Shown piece by piece: positions 47,271 through 57,592 of a stretch of 64,000 nucleotides of DNA. The DNA lies in NCBI RefSeq assembly GCF_021603645.1, contig NZ_BQHJ01000006.1, forward strand, positions 1-64,000, written 5' to 3'. The notes beneath the pieces were generated by a model. It saw nothing but the letters and a program-made list of their open reading frames with translations. It searched no databases and was not told the DNA's origin. The DNA comes from Pseudomonas pseudonitroreducens. GTDB taxonomy: Bacteria > Pseudomonadota > Gammaproteobacteria > Pseudomonadales > Pseudomonadaceae. The translations under genes were made by a program, and so were the position numbers. The first letter of the stretch is position 1. Each line of letters starts with the position of its first letter.

Positions 47271-49301
47271 TCAGACGCGGAACGCGCCGATCAGTCGCTT
47301 GAGCTCCACCACCTGCCCGGCCAGTTCGCGGCTGGCGCGCTCGGTCTCGCTGGCGCCTTCGGAGGTGCGCTCGCCGGCCTGGTTGATCTCGACGATGTTC
47401 TGATCGATGTCGTGGGCCACAGCAGTCTGCTGCTCGGCCGCGGCGGCGATCTGCTGGTTCTGATCGACGATGGCGCCGACCGCGCTGAGGATATTCTCCA
47501 GCGCCTGCTGCACCTGGGCCGACTGGCTGACGGTGCCGTCGGCGGTCTGATGGCTGCTGCCCATCGCCTTCACCGCCGCGCCCACGCCGTTCTGCAAGCG
47601 CGCGATCATCTGCTCGATCTCTTCGGTGGACTGCTGGGTGCGCTTGGCCAGGGTACGCACTTCGTCGGCGACCACGGCGAAGCCCCTGCCCTGCTCGCCG
47701 GCGCGCGCGGCCTCGATGGCGGCGTTGAGCGCCAGCAGGTTGGTCTGCTCGGCGATGCCCTTGATCACGTCCAGCACGCGGCTGATGGAGGCGCTGTCGG
47801 CGGCCAGCTGGTTGATCACCGCCACCGACTCGTCGATCTCCCCCGCCAGGCGCTGGATGCTGCCCACCTGGGACTCCACCAGGGCACGACCGCTGGTGGT
47901 TTCCTGATTCACGTTGTGCGCGCTACCCACCGCCACGGCAGCGCTGCGCGCGACTTCCTGGGCGGTTGCGGCCATCTGGTTCATCGCCGTGGCAACCTGT
48001 TCGATCTGGTTGCGCTGGCCAGCCACCGCCTGATTGCTTTCGGCGGACACCGACTCCACGCGCACGGTCTGCCGCTCCACTTCACTGACGGTGCGGCCGA
48101 CCTGCTCGATCAGGTCGTGGATCTTCGATACGGTCTGGTTGAAGGCATCGCCCAGTTCGCCCAGTTCGTCGCGGCTCTGGGCCTGAAAGTTGACGGTCAT
48201 GTCGCCGGAAGCGACGCGTTCCATCATCTTGCCCAGGCTCTTCAGGGTGGTGCGGGTGGAGACGTAGAAGCCACCGTAGAGGTAGACGATGGAGACGAAC
48301 ACCACGAGCAGGGCGACGACCAGCAGCAGCATCTGCCGCTGCTTGCTGGCCAGGCGCGCCTGGAGGGCGCCGTCGACGTATTGCAGAACGTGGTCATCGA
48401 GGCGATAGGTCTGCTCCATCGCTTTGCTGACCTGCTCATAGAACTCCGCCCACGGCGTATCGAGGGTATCGGCCATGACGACCTTGTCCTCGAACAGCTT
48501 GCCCATGCTCTTGATGGTTTCACGGCTGGCCTGGGCATCCGCAGACAACGCGCTCTGCGCCGCCGTGCTGGCACCCAGGGCGTCCTGCAGCTTGAGGCCG
48601 TACTCGGCGTGGAGCTTTTCCAGTTCCTGCAGCAGGTCATCCAGCTTGCTGCTGGTGGAGGAATTGAGGAACCCCTGCCCCAGCGCGCCGGCGCCCATGG
48701 TGCGGCCCTGGCTGAGGGTCTCGGTGACTTGCGGAGTGCCGGAGGTGATCAGTTCGGCAAGCTGACGCAGGTCGCGGGCGTCGTCCTGGCTCAAGCCAGC
48801 CTGGGACACCAGCAGTTTGTTGAACACCTGTACTTCGCTGAGCAGGCGCGACGCCATGGCCGACTTGCTCTGCAGCGAGCCCTCGGCGTCGACGCCCTTC
48901 AGGCTGGCCAGCAGCTCATCGCGCTTGGCATTGAACTCGGTGATCTGCTCGGCATCCTGGGTGACCGGTTGCAGGGCGCTGATCTGCGCCTGCAGGTCCT
49001 TGTGCAACTGGCTGATGCGCGAGTCGAGGCCGGCGGTCTTGCTGGACTGGCCGAGAATCCCGTTGATCTGCAACAGATCGTTGTAGGACTCCAGGTGGCG
49101 GCGCACCTGCAGACCGTTGCCGATCAACTGGAGGCTCTCCAGTTCGGCGCGAGTACTGACGAACTGCCCGTAGGAGTCGCGCACCAGGTAGAAGTTGGTA
49201 ATCAGCATCGGCAGGAAAAACAGCACACTGATCAGGCTGAACTTCATGCCGAAGCTCAGACGGTTCATCAGCGCGATGGCCGGATAGAGCACGGTCCTCA
49301 C
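47271..49301 (-). CDS. Methyl-accepting chemotaxis protein
   Basis: 676 residues. A transmembrane helix at about 21–41 is followed by a helical periplasmic ligand domain (about 42–320), a second helix at about 325–345, a HAMP domain ([13 protein letters not shown]), and the cytoplasmic signalling domain with the hairpin tip [20 protein letters not shown]. No C-terminal CheR-binding pentapeptide is present. Ligand unknown. The homologue is PA4520 in PAO1 (from memory). Confidence 0.94.
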   Translation of the reverse strand: MRTVLYPAIALMNRLSFGMKFSLISVLFFLPMLITNFYLVRDSYGQFVSTRAELESLQLIGNGLQVRRHLESYNDLLQINGILGQSSKTAGLDSRISQLHKDLQAQISALQPVTQDAEQITEFNAKRDELLASLKGVDAEGSLQSKSAMASRLLSEVQVFNKLLVSQAGLSQDDARDLRQLAELITSGTPQVTETLSQGRTMGAGALGQGFLNSSTSSKLDDLLQELEKLHAEYGLKLQDALGASTAAQSALSADAQASRETIKSMGKLFEDKVVMADTLDTPWAEFYEQVSKAMEQTYRLDDHVLQYVDGALQARLASKQRQMLLLVVALLVVFVSIVYLYGGFYVSTRTTLKSLGKMMERVASGDMTVNFQAQSRDELGELGDAFNQTVSKIHDLIEQVGRTVSEVERQTVRVESVSAESNQAVAGQRNQIEQVATAMNQMAATAQEVARSAAVAVGSAHNVNQETTSGRALVESQVGSIQRLAGEIDESVAVINQLAADSASISRVLDVIKGIAEQTNLLALNAAIEAARAGEQGRGFAVVADEVRTLAKRTQQSTEEIEQMIARLQNGVGAAVKAMGSSHQTADGTVSQSAQVQQALENILSAVGAIVDQNQQIAAAAEQQTAVAHDIDQNIVEINQAGERTSEGASETERASRELAGQVVELKRLIGAFRV

Positions 49302-49527
49302 GAAAGACGTCTCCTGTTCCCGTTATTGTTATGTCGCTTGTCGGGGATGGTGCGGCGCGCCCCTGGACGGGTTGTCGCCACGTGCGCTCGGCAGCGCGGC
49401 CACTGTCATGCTGCGGCCGTCATCTCGCGCTCTGGAATCGATGTGTACCTGATATCGGCGGGGAGTTCTGTAACTTAAGGTTAAAATGCCATCATCGGAC
49501 CGGCGGCAGCCGGCCCGACTCGCGGGA

Positions 49528-50370
49528 TCAGAGCAGCAATGTCCAGATGGCGAAGGCCGCGTACCAGAGCACCGCAGAGCGCACCAGCAACTGCCAGAGC
49601 GCATCCAGGCTGGCGACGCCCTTGGCACCCAGGCCGCCCTCGTTGAAGTCTTCGGCCACGTAGCCGGCACGCGCCAGCAGACGAGCGGCAGGCACGTCCC
49701 AGGCCAGCAGGTCGTGCAGCAGGGTGCGGGTCACTGCGACGAAATTGCCGACCAGGGCAAAACTCAGCACCAGCGCCCGCGCCGGCAGCCAGTCGAAGGC
49801 ATGCCGAAGTTGCGCGGCACGCTCGCGCAGTGCCGGCTGGCGCCCCCGCTCGGCGGCGATGGCGAGCAGCCGATAGGCCAACGCGGCCACCGGGCCGAGC
49901 AGCGCGTACCAGAAGATCACCGCAAAGAAGGCCTGGTAGGCCTCCCACACCAGCGTGCCCTGCACCACGGCGAACAGATCGTCGTCACCATCGGCCTGGA
50001 CCTGCACACCCAGGTCACGCTCGGCGACGTGGTAGGCAGCCTGGGCATCTTCACGGCGCCAGGCATCACGGAACGGCCCGATGGCACGCAGCACATCGCC
50101 GCGCCCCAGGCTCCAGACCACCACCAGCAGTTGCACCGGGAGCGCCAGCAGGCCGTAGGCCACCGGCTCCAGAATGGTCAGCAGCAGCGCCAGCAACAGC
50201 AGCGGCGGCAGGATGGCCACCAGCAGGCCGAGCCAGGGCTGCGCCACCAGGGACTTCACGCCACCCACGGTATCCAGCCAGCCGAGCCACCAGCCGTCAC
50301 GCTGCACCCGCGCACGCCAGTTGGAGAACTTCTCGACCAGCAGGACCAGCAACAGCACCAGGAAACTCAT
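49528..50370 (-). CDS. ampE: AmpE regulatory inner-membrane protein
   Basis: 280 residues with about four hydrophobic segments (MSFLVLLLVLLVEKFSNWR at the N-terminus). Family AmpE/CobD-like; linked to ampD and implicated in beta-lactamase induction in enterics. It overlaps ampD by 4 bp. Function in the pathway is less well defined than for AmpD. Confidence 0.92.
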   Translation of the reverse strand: MSFLVLLLVLLVEKFSNWRARVQRDGWWLGWLDTVGGVKSLVAQPWLGLLVAILPPLLLLALLLTILEPVAYGLLALPVQLLVVVWSLGRGDVLRAIGPFRDAWRREDAQAAYHVAERDLGVQVQADGDDDLFAVVQGTLVWEAYQAFFAVIFWYALLGPVAALAYRLLAIAAERGRQPALRERAAQLRHAFDWLPARALVLSFALVGNFVAVTRTLLHDLLAWDVPAARLLARAGYVAEDFNEGGLGAKGVASLDALWQLLVRSAVLWYAAFAIWTLLL

Positions 50371-50933
50371 GTCGACTCCTTCTTCGCACCGATATCCGCC
50401 AGGAAGCGCGTCCAGTCAAACGCCTCGCCGGGGTCGGTCTTGCGCTCCGGCGCGATGTCGCAATGCCCCTGGATGCGTTCTGCAGTGATCGCGGGATAAA
50501 CCTTGCGCAACTGCCGTGTCAGCTCGGCCAGCACTTCGTACTGGCGGTCGCTGTAGGGCTCGATGTCAGTACCTTCCAGTTCGATGCCGATGGAGAAGTC
50601 GTTGCAGTTCTCCCGCCCGTCGAAGGTCGACACACCGGCATGCCAGGCGCGCGAGTTGCAGGAAACGAACTGGAACAGCGAGCCGTCGCGTTCGATGAGG
50701 AAATGCGCGGAGACCGTCAGGCTGCAGATGCTGGCAAAGTACGGATGCTCATCGGCGTCCAGGCGGTTCTGGAAGAATTCCTGCACCTTGCAGGTGCCGA
50801 ACTGGCCGGGCGGCAGGCTGATGTTGTGGATGACCAGCAACGAAACTTCCTCGCCTTCGGGGCGGGCGTTGAAGTTCGGCGAGGGGCAATGCTGGGCTTC
50901 GCGGCACCAGCCGGATTCGGGGTCGATCTGCAT
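50367..50933 (-). CDS. ampD: Cytosolic anhydro-N-acetylmuramoyl-L-alanine amidase AmpD
   Basis: 188 residues, the normal cytosolic AmpD length. Zinc ligands are His36 (LLVIHNISLPPG), His in RIQGHCDIAPERKTDPG and the Asp of the same motif. It recycles muropeptides and lowers the inducer of AmpC. The start MQIDPESGWC at 50933 fits the family; the frame is open a few codons further. Confidence 0.96.
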   Translation of the reverse strand: MQIDPESGWCREAQHCPSPNFNARPEGEEVSLLVIHNISLPPGQFGTCKVQEFFQNRLDADEHPYFASICSLTVSAHFLIERDGSLFQFVSCNSRAWHAGVSTFDGRENCNDFSIGIELEGTDIEPYSDRQYEVLAELTRQLRKVYPAITAERIQGHCDIAPERKTDPGEAFDWTRFLADIGAKKEST

Positions 50934-51008
50934 GGAGACTCCTTGGCAGAGCCCCACTCTAAAGCAGGCGACGGGGGAAATGCACTCGCTGGCGCGGGGC
51001 CAGCGGGC

Positions 51009-53297
51009 TCAGGCGTTCTTCAGACGGCGCAGGTTACCGATCACCGACTCCAGGGCACGATCGAACAGCAGCGCATCGTCGAGCAGGCGCACGGCGTTGC
51101 GACGGAACTCGACGGCCAGGCTCATGCGGGTCTTCTCCAGCACCTTCATGCCGGTGCGGTTGACGAAGATGTAGCGACCGCTCGGGCGAATCACCGCCGC
51201 CAGCTTGCAACGCAGCTTGTGCTCTTCGTCTTCCTGGATCTCCACCCAACTGCCGACACGCAGGTCATCGACCTTGCGCAGCGACTCGTCGTCATCGGCG
51301 AAGGCCTCTTCGGGCTCTACCGCACGGGCCGGCTCCGGCGAGGCGAGGACGATCTCCTCCACGACCGCGACCATGGCCGGCTGCGCCGCAGCGGGTGCGA
51401 TGGCTGCCGGCGCATCCAGCGGATCATCGAGCAACGGCAGGTCGTCGTCGAGGTCGAGCAGCGGTGCTTCCTCGACCTGCTTGTAGCGCTGGAAGGCCTG
51501 CACATGCAGCCCTTCCAGGCGGCTGAAGAATTCGCCGGTGGAGAACGGATCGAAGGCGGCCGATGCCAGGCCTTCACGCAGCGACTTGAGCAACTGCGGC
51601 ACCATCTCCAGCAGACGCAGGCGTGAGTCCGGGTCCTCGTGGGGTTCCACGCTCCAGATCAGGTCGTCCATGGTTGCCAGGGCGGCTTCCCACTCAGCGG
51701 AATGGGTGCCGTGTTTCAGGCAGGTCAACAACAGGACCTGGCTCCAGGCCTCCTGCAGCAGGCGCACTACCACTTCGGGCAGAGTGCGGCCGAGCAGCCT
51801 CTCATTGAGTACGCCTTCCACGTCCTGACGAGCCAGTTCGGCGCGGGCGCGGCCTTCCTCGGCATCACGGGTGCGCTGCTCCAGCAGGTCGCTGCGGCGG
51901 CGCTCGTCGCCGGTAAAGGAGATGAACTCGTCGAGCAGCTCGGAAAAGATCGCCGGGTCGTCGACGAAGTCGTTCAGCAGGCGCATCACCACCTGCTCGA
52001 TCTTCTGGTACAGGTGGTCGCGCTGGCCGTCCGACTGCTCGGCCCAGCCCAGGGCGGCCGAAGCGATCTCGTTGAGCAGGCGACGCGCCGGGTGACTGCC
52101 CCGGCTGAAGAAGTTCTTGTCGAGCACCGCGACCTTGAGCATCGGAATCTGCATGCGGCCGATCAGGGCCTTCAGCGAATCCGGCAGGGTGCGGTCGTCG
52201 AGGATGAATTCGAAGAGCATAGAGACGAGGTTGATGACGTCCTCATCCACCTGGCCGACCACACGGGAACGGCCGCTCTTGCTGCTGACGCGGGTCAGCA
52301 GGTGATCCAGATGCTGACGTACGTCGATCTCGTCGATGCTCTGCGCCGGCAGATGCGACTGCAGGTGGGACAGCAGACGCATCAGGTCGTTGCTGGAAAT
52401 CGGCACCGCGTCGGCCGGCATCGGACGTGCAGGGGATGCGCTGCCACGCACTTGCGAGAGCAGGTCGCGCAGGGCGGCGAAGGCGGCCTGGCTGTCGGCG
52501 TCCATCTGCTGGCCGGCAGCCTGCTCACCTGCCTCGGCGGCAGCGGCGGGCGCTGCGCCCTGACTGCTGGGCACGGTACGTTGCGGCGGGCGACGCAGCG
52601 GCACGGATTTCAGCTCGGGCAGCACGCCCAGGGCGATCAGCGTCTGGTTGGCTTCCGCGTAGAGGTGCTCGGCATCGGCCAGCACGTACTTCTCGAAGAG
52701 CTTGAGGATGATCAGCTTGACCTTGATCTCCACGCCCAGGCCGCGGCAGGCCTCGAGGAAGGCCTCGCAGAGCTGGCGCGGACCGAGCGGGTTGCTCTTG
52801 TCCTCGACCTTCTTGCTGACCAGGGTATTGAAGCGGGTGGTGAGGTGCGTGAGAGCGACGCCGTCGCGACTCACCACCTTGGCGACCATGGCGTCGAGGG
52901 CGACGGACTCTTCCAGTTCGTCGTTCTGCACCAGGGTGAGATTCTCGTAGGAAACCGTATCCAGCACCGGCGCACGGCCGATTTCATACTGGTTCAGGTT
53001 GGCGAAATTCTCGAAAACCTTCTGCAGGAAGCCGCGCTCGATTCCCTTGCGCTTGAGGCGCAGGTCGCGCATGGCTTCGAAATAGGCACTCTGTTCGGCG
53101 TTGTTGGCGGCGCGATCGGCCATCTCGAACAGGGTGTCGTCGGCATTGTCGAACAGGGCCTGCATGGCGTGACGCAACTGAACGGCGACCTTATCGCGGA
53201 CAGCGACGAGCCCCGCCGGAACGCGTCCAGCGAAGGAAGTCTGCGAGGGTTCCGTGGCCGGCTTGTTCAGCGGCACTACGTTCGCGTCGTTCTGCAT
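51009..53297 (-). CDS. DUF1631 family protein
   Basis: 762 residues, soluble, mostly alpha-helical. N-terminal VPLNKPATEPSQ tail, then FDNADDTLFEMADRAANNAE, and late sequence ARAVEPEEAFADDDE followed by a PilZ-like end (GSWVEIQEDEEHKLRCKLAA, YIFVNRTGMKVLEK). The C-terminus looks related to PilZ-type domains, so c-di-GMP binding is possible but not shown. AGGAGA is 8 nt before the start. PA4523 homologue. Confidence 0.88.
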   Translation of the reverse strand: MQNDANVVPLNKPATEPSQTSFAGRVPAGLVAVRDKVAVQLRHAMQALFDNADDTLFEMADRAANNAEQSAYFEAMRDLRLKRKGIERGFLQKVFENFANLNQYEIGRAPVLDTVSYENLTLVQNDELEESVALDAMVAKVVSRDGVALTHLTTRFNTLVSKKVEDKSNPLGPRQLCEAFLEACRGLGVEIKVKLIILKLFEKYVLADAEHLYAEANQTLIALGVLPELKSVPLRRPPQRTVPSSQGAAPAAAAEAGEQAAGQQMDADSQAAFAALRDLLSQVRGSASPARPMPADAVPISSNDLMRLLSHLQSHLPAQSIDEIDVRQHLDHLLTRVSSKSGRSRVVGQVDEDVINLVSMLFEFILDDRTLPDSLKALIGRMQIPMLKVAVLDKNFFSRGSHPARRLLNEIASAALGWAEQSDGQRDHLYQKIEQVVMRLLNDFVDDPAIFSELLDEFISFTGDERRRSDLLEQRTRDAEEGRARAELARQDVEGVLNERLLGRTLPEVVVRLLQEAWSQVLLLTCLKHGTHSAEWEAALATMDDLIWSVEPHEDPDSRLRLLEMVPQLLKSLREGLASAAFDPFSTGEFFSRLEGLHVQAFQRYKQVEEAPLLDLDDDLPLLDDPLDAPAAIAPAAAQPAMVAVVEEIVLASPEPARAVEPEEAFADDDESLRKVDDLRVGSWVEIQEDEEHKLRCKLAAVIRPSGRYIFVNRTGMKVLEKTRMSLAVEFRRNAVRLLDDALLFDRALESVIGNLRRLKNA

Positions 53298-53543
53298 CGC
53301 AAGTCTCCTGCCGTCAGACTTTTCTGGCGGCACCAACAGTCATCGAGGCGTCATCCGTAACGTCAAATTCGTGGCGTCAAAAAGCGGAAATCTTCAACGT
53401 CATTATAGGGAAGCTTCTTACACAACCAAGAGACATTTCACGCATTCTTGAAGAAATTCACAGTAGGAAAGCCGCCGTCCGTCAGACAAATCGAGTGGCG
53501 ACGCAAAAAGATCGGAGCACTGCCCGCCAGCCGGCCTCCTCCG

Positions 53544-53549
53544 TATAAT
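53544..53549 (+). promoter_or_regulatory. Candidate -10 box for nadC
   Basis: TATAAT 27 bp before the nadC ATG, with AGGAG near the start. The -35 box is not clear. Confidence 0.5.
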
Positions 53550-53575
53550 CGCGCCACTGCGAACAGGAGTCCTCC

Positions 53576-54424
53576 ATGCCGAACCTCACCCTCGCCGAGC
53601 TTTCCGCGGAAATCCAGGCCAACGTCCGCGCCGCACTGGCCGAAGACGTCGGCAGCGGCGACATCACCGCCCAGCTGATCCCTGCCGAGCGCGATGCCAG
53701 CGCCCGCATCATCACCCGCGAGAACGCCACCGTCGCCGGTACCGCCTGGGTCGACGAGGTCTTCCGCCAGGTCGACCCGCGCGTGCAGGTGCGATGGCAG
53801 GTCCGCGATGGCGAGCAGGTCAGCGCCGACCAGACCCTGTTCACCCTGGAGGGCCCGGCCCGCGCACTGCTGACCGGCGAGCGCAGCGCACTGAACTTCC
53901 TCCAGCTGCTCTCCGGCACCGCCAGCCGCGCCCGCCACTATGCCAACCTGGTAGACGGCACCGGCGTGAAACTGCTCGACACCCGCAAGACCCTGCCCGG
54001 CCTGCGCCTGGCGCAGAAGTACGCGGTCACCTGCGGCGGCTGCCACAACCACCGTATCGGCCTGTTCGACGCTTTCCTGATCAAGGAAAACCACATCGCC
54101 GCCTGCGGCGGCATCGCCCAGGCCATCGCAGCGGCCCACCGTATCGCCCCGGGCAAGCCGGTAGAGATCGAAGTGGAAGACCTCGCCGAGCTGCGCCAGG
54201 CCCTCGACGCGGGCGCCGATATCATCATGCTCGACGAGCTGAGCCAGGACGACATGCGCACCGCCGTCGCGCTCACCGCCGGCCGCGCCAAGCTCGAGGC
54301 CTCCGGCGGCATCACCGAAAGCACCCTGCGCAGCATTGCCGAGACCGGCGTGGATTACATCTCCATCGGCACTCTGACCAAGGACATCAAGGCCCTGGAC
54401 CTGTCGATGCGTCTGAGCCTGTAG
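53576..54424 (+). CDS. nadC: Nicotinate-nucleotide pyrophosphorylase NadC
   Basis: 282 residues. EDVGSGDIT near the N-terminus, [21 protein letters not shown] and [15 protein letters not shown] in the active site, and IMLDELS later. It makes nicotinate mononucleotide from quinolinate and PRPP in NAD synthesis. It is followed after 126 bp by galE rather than the tRNA-Thr/pilin region as in PAO1. Confidence 0.96.
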   Translation: MPNLTLAELSAEIQANVRAALAEDVGSGDITAQLIPAERDASARIITRENATVAGTAWVDEVFRQVDPRVQVRWQVRDGEQVSADQTLFTLEGPARALLTGERSALNFLQLLSGTASRARHYANLVDGTGVKLLDTRKTLPGLRLAQKYAVTCGGCHNHRIGLFDAFLIKENHIAACGGIAQAIAAAHRIAPGKPVEIEVEDLAELRQALDAGADIIMLDELSQDDMRTAVALTAGRAKLEASGGITESTLRSIAETGVDYISIGTLTKDIKALDLSMRLSL

Positions 54425-54550
54425 GTTTTCGTACAACTTTCCAGACCTGCCGAAACGGTCACGCCGCCCTCGATAGTGCCGACTCACGAGCCTCTGACAT
54501 ACTCAGACGCTCACGAATCGGCGAACAGCGAAGGGAGCAAGAGCGCGATC

Positions 54551-55567
54551 ATGACCAAAAGGATTCTGCTGACCGGGGGCTGTGGCTACATCGGCTCCCA
54601 TATCTGCCTGGAGCTGATCGAGCAGGGCTTCCACCCGATTGTCCTCGACAATCTCAGCAACAGCTCGCCTATCCCGCTGCAGCGCATCGGCGAGCTGACC
54701 GGCCAGGACATTCCGTTCATCGAAGGCGATGTCCGTGACGAGAACGTACTCGACCGCCTGTTCCGCGAGCACCCGATCGCCGCCACCATTCACCTCGCGG
54801 GCCTGAAGTCCGTCGCCGAATCGGTGGCCGACCCGATCGCCTACTACCAGACCAACTTCACCGGCACCGTCACCCTCTGCCAGGTCATGCAGCGCCACGG
54901 GGTGAAGCGCTTCATCTATAGCTCCTCGGCGACGGTCTACGGCCTGGCTGCCGAAAGCCCGATCCGCGAAGACGCCCCCACTGGCCCCGCCAGCCCCTAT
55001 GGCCAGTCCAAGCTGATGGCGGAAATCGTCCTGCGCGATATCGCCAACGCCGATCCCGACTGGAAAATGGCCATCCTGCGCTACTTCAACCCGGTCGGCG
55101 CCCACGCCAGCGGCCGCATTGGCGAAGACCCCAACGGCATCCCCAACAACCTGATGCCCTATGTGTCCCAGGTCGCCACCGGCAAGCAACCCTTCATCCG
55201 CGTATTCGGCAACGACTACCCCACTCCTGATGGCACCGGCGTGCGCGACTACCTGCACGTCGCCGACCTGGCCAGCGCCCACCTCAGCGCCCTGCGCTGG
55301 CTGGACGGCGCCAGCGGCGCAAAGACCTTCAACATCGGCACCGGCCGCGGCTACAGCGTGCTGGAAATCATCCGCGCCTACGAAAAGGCCTGCGGCCGGG
55401 AACTGCCCTTCCAGTTCCTCCCGCGTCGCGACGGCGACATCGCCAGCTACCACGCCGACCCTGCCCTGGCAGGCAACGAACTACGCTGGAGTGCCACCCG
55501 CGATATCGAAGACATGTGCCGCGACGCCTGGAATTGGCAGAGCCGGAACCCCAACGGCTACGCCTGA
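54551..55567 (+). CDS. galE: UDP-glucose 4-epimerase GalE
   Basis: 338 residues, short-chain dehydrogenase fold. NAD motif GGCGYIGSHICLELI, catalytic Ser in YSSSATVYG and Tyr-x3-Lys in YGQSKLMAEI. It interconverts UDP-glucose and UDP-galactose and could supply sugar donors to the neighbouring glycosylation cassette. The start ATG at 54551 gives the canonical N-terminus. In PAO1 galE lies elsewhere, as I remember it. Confidence 0.95.
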   Translation: MTKRILLTGGCGYIGSHICLELIEQGFHPIVLDNLSNSSPIPLQRIGELTGQDIPFIEGDVRDENVLDRLFREHPIAATIHLAGLKSVAESVADPIAYYQTNFTGTVTLCQVMQRHGVKRFIYSSSATVYGLAAESPIREDAPTGPASPYGQSKLMAEIVLRDIANADPDWKMAILRYFNPVGAHASGRIGEDPNGIPNNLMPYVSQVATGKQPFIRVFGNDYPTPDGTGVRDYLHVADLASAHLSALRWLDGASGAKTFNIGTGRGYSVLEIIRAYEKACGRELPFQFLPRRDGDIASYHADPALAGNELRWSATRDIEDMCRDAWNWQSRNPNGYA

Positions 55568-55587
55568 CGCCGCAGCCGCCGGAAAAC

Positions 55588-55619
55588 AAAAAGCCCCGCT
55601 CGAAAGCGGGGCTTTTTGC
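55588..55619 (+). terminator. Rho-independent terminator of galE
   Basis: CAAAAAGCCCCGCTC, loop, AGCGGGGCTTTTTG. Confidence 0.92.
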
Positions 55620-55625
55620 TGAAGA

Positions 55626-55701
55626 TGGTGCCGGTAAGAGGAATCGAACCCCCGACCTTCTCATTACGAATGAGCTGCTCTACCGACTGAGCTACACCGG
55701 C
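55626..55701 (-). tRNA. tRNA-Thr (anticodon CGT)
   Basis: 76 nt including an encoded CCA. Read on the minus strand the acceptor is GCCGGTG, the anticodon loop TTCGTAA with anticodon CGT (codon ACG), and the T-arm GGTTCGATTCC. In P. aeruginosa the tRNA-Thr beside pilA marks one border of the variable pilin region. Confidence 0.95.
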
Positions 55702-55735
55702 GGCGGAGGCACTTTATCAGCGACCTATGCGCTAA

Positions 55736-56884
55736 TCAATTGCAGCCCGAGAACGAACACACAAGCTCGCGATAGCTGCGCAAGTATGCCTTAACACAGC
55801 ACTCCCAGGACCATTGCCGCGAAAGCCGTTCCGCAAAGCTTCTCGCCTGGCGCAGGTCCTCTGGTGCACCCGCCAATTGCCGCAATGTCTGGCGCAGCTG
55901 GTTCTCTGCATCCCGCCCAGAGACGTCAGCTGAGAATACACAACGCTCATCTACATGAGGAAACGCGAGCCTCACCTCGTCGCTGACCAATACCGGCGTG
56001 CCACAAGCCAGTGACTCCTGGATGACAAGGGGAAAACCTTCTCCCTTGCTAGGAAGGACCAGAAGATCAGCCTGCTGATAATAGCGAACAACCTCCTCCG
56101 CCCTCAGCCCCTCAAGTACCGTAATCTGCTCAGCCTCTTTCCATTGTCTGGGCGATAGCGGCCCCCTGCCGACGAAGGTCCAGTGAACACCCGGAATATC
56201 CAAGCATGACTTCAGCAGGTCGATACCTTTTTTCTCGACAAACCGGCCCACGAAGAGGAACTCCAATACTCCCTTTCCTGGTGCACGCGCTGACGGGCTA
56301 TAGCGCTGATGATCGACGCCATTGGCGATGACTTTACCTGACTGCTCGGTACGCAGAACGGCAGCCCAGTAATCCGCTACGGGACGCGATACATAGATCA
56401 CCCTCCCGACCCGAGAGAGCACAAGTCGGCCTAAAGTGTGGTTGAGCAAACGCAAGATGCACCGGGCAACAACAGAGTTGAACTCGATCCAGCCAATGTG
56501 CTGGGTCAGCACTACTGGACGCCGCAACCACCACGCGAACAATAGAGTAATGAGGGAAGGAAAATAGAGATAATCGTGAACCTGAACCAGTTGAGCGCGG
56601 TGAACTTCATTCCATAGCTTGCGCAAGCTTGCCAGCCCCCACAAGGGCAGCGGCAGGCCCAAGTACCGCTCACAGAAATCGACAGAGGCAGCTCGCTCGA
56701 TCTGCATATCATTGCGCTCTGCCGGCTCTTCTTCCACAGCCCCACCTGCCATCCAGGTCAGTTGAATACCCTCGTTGACCAAGCCTTCGGCCAGCTTACC
56801 TGCCACGACCTCGATCCCCCCGCCATGCGCGGGATAGAAGGCACTGACCTGAAGAACTCTGGACAACGCTACGTCTACTGACAA
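55736..56884 (-). CDS. GT4-family glycosyltransferase
   Basis: 382 residues. N-terminal FYPAHGGGIEVVAGKLAEGL and C-terminal EGFPLVIQESLACGTPVLV, the E-x7-E nucleotide-sugar site of GT4 (GT-B fold) enzymes. No membrane segment beyond a hydrophobic patch near residues 100–120. TTG start directly after the stop of the methyltransferase gene. Donor and acceptor unknown; probably builds a glycan on a lipid carrier in this cassette. Composition is more AT-rich than the neighbouring core genes. Confidence 0.85.
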   Translation of the reverse strand: MSVDVALSRVLQVSAFYPAHGGGIEVVAGKLAEGLVNEGIQLTWMAGGAVEEEPAERNDMQIERAASVDFCERYLGLPLPLWGLASLRKLWNEVHRAQLVQVHDYLYFPSLITLLFAWWLRRPVVLTQHIGWIEFNSVVARCILRLLNHTLGRLVLSRVGRVIYVSRPVADYWAAVLRTEQSGKVIANGVDHQRYSPSARAPGKGVLEFLFVGRFVEKKGIDLLKSCLDIPGVHWTFVGRGPLSPRQWKEAEQITVLEGLRAEEVVRYYQQADLLVLPSKGEGFPLVIQESLACGTPVLVSDEVRLAFPHVDERCVFSADVSGRDAENQLRQTLRQLAGAPEDLRQARSFAERLSRQWSWECCVKAYLRSYRELVCSFSGCN

Positions 56885-57592
56885 CTACTTCACCACTGTC
56901 CTGGCAACAAGCAAATAGACGGATGCATTGGTATTTCTGATGGAGGCAGGAGTAATCTTGTCTTCAATCCACATCCGCGCATACATAAAGGTACAGACGA
57001 CCGCTGATAACACTTTACCCAGCGATCCCATGCGCGAAAACAGGTGATGGTACGCTAGGCTGCGAAACTGAGTCGTCCACGCAAGGGGGCCAACTATCGG
57101 CTGAGTCTCCAGCACTTCCAACCCCGCCAACTCAAGCTCCTTGCGAAGCCCATCCGCAGTCCACCTGCGATAGTCTCCAGGATGGGGGTGATACAACCAG
57201 ACACCATGAGTCGACAGCACCAGGCGCCCATCCACTCTGAGCACTCGCTTACATTCAGCCAGATACTGTTGAACTTCCCAGACATGCTCGAGCACTTGGA
57301 AGGAGACTACGCAATCTACGGATCCCGCATCAAAAGGCAGCCGTCCGCCCTCTTTGAAATGCACATCTGCCAGTGGATTTCCCTCCAGATCGCATCGCAA
57401 GTAGTCACAGGAAGAAGCTTCGAATAAACTCTTGTACGGAGCCTCACCGGAACCAAAGTCCACAACAAGAGCCTCCTTCTTCAATACCCCGCACGAATCT
57501 AATTTCGACACCACGGCCTGTATAGCAGTTTGCAAACGCCTAAGGACAAAGGCATCATGGCGCCAGATCGGCGAGTTCAACCTACCAGCCAC
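56885..57592 (-). CDS. SAM-dependent methyltransferase (first of two)
   Basis: 235 residues, class I methyltransferase. Motif I VDFGSGEAPYKSL, then VDCVVSFQVLEHVWEVQQYL typical of methyltransferase type 11. GTG start at 57592 with TAGGAGG 5–6 nt upstream, a strong ribosome site. Its 5' end overlaps the divergent gtrA-like gene by up to 36 bp. Likely methylates a sugar of the cassette product; acceptor unknown. Confidence 0.85.
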   Translation of the reverse strand: MAGRLNSPIWRHDAFVLRRLQTAIQAVVSKLDSCGVLKKEALVVDFGSGEAPYKSLFEASSCDYLRCDLEGNPLADVHFKEGGRLPFDAGSVDCVVSFQVLEHVWEVQQYLAECKRVLRVDGRLVLSTHGVWLYHPHPGDYRRWTADGLRKELELAGLEVLETQPIVGPLAWTTQFRSLAYHHLFSRMGSLGKVLSAVVCTFMYARMWIEDKITPASIRNTNASVYLLVARTVVK

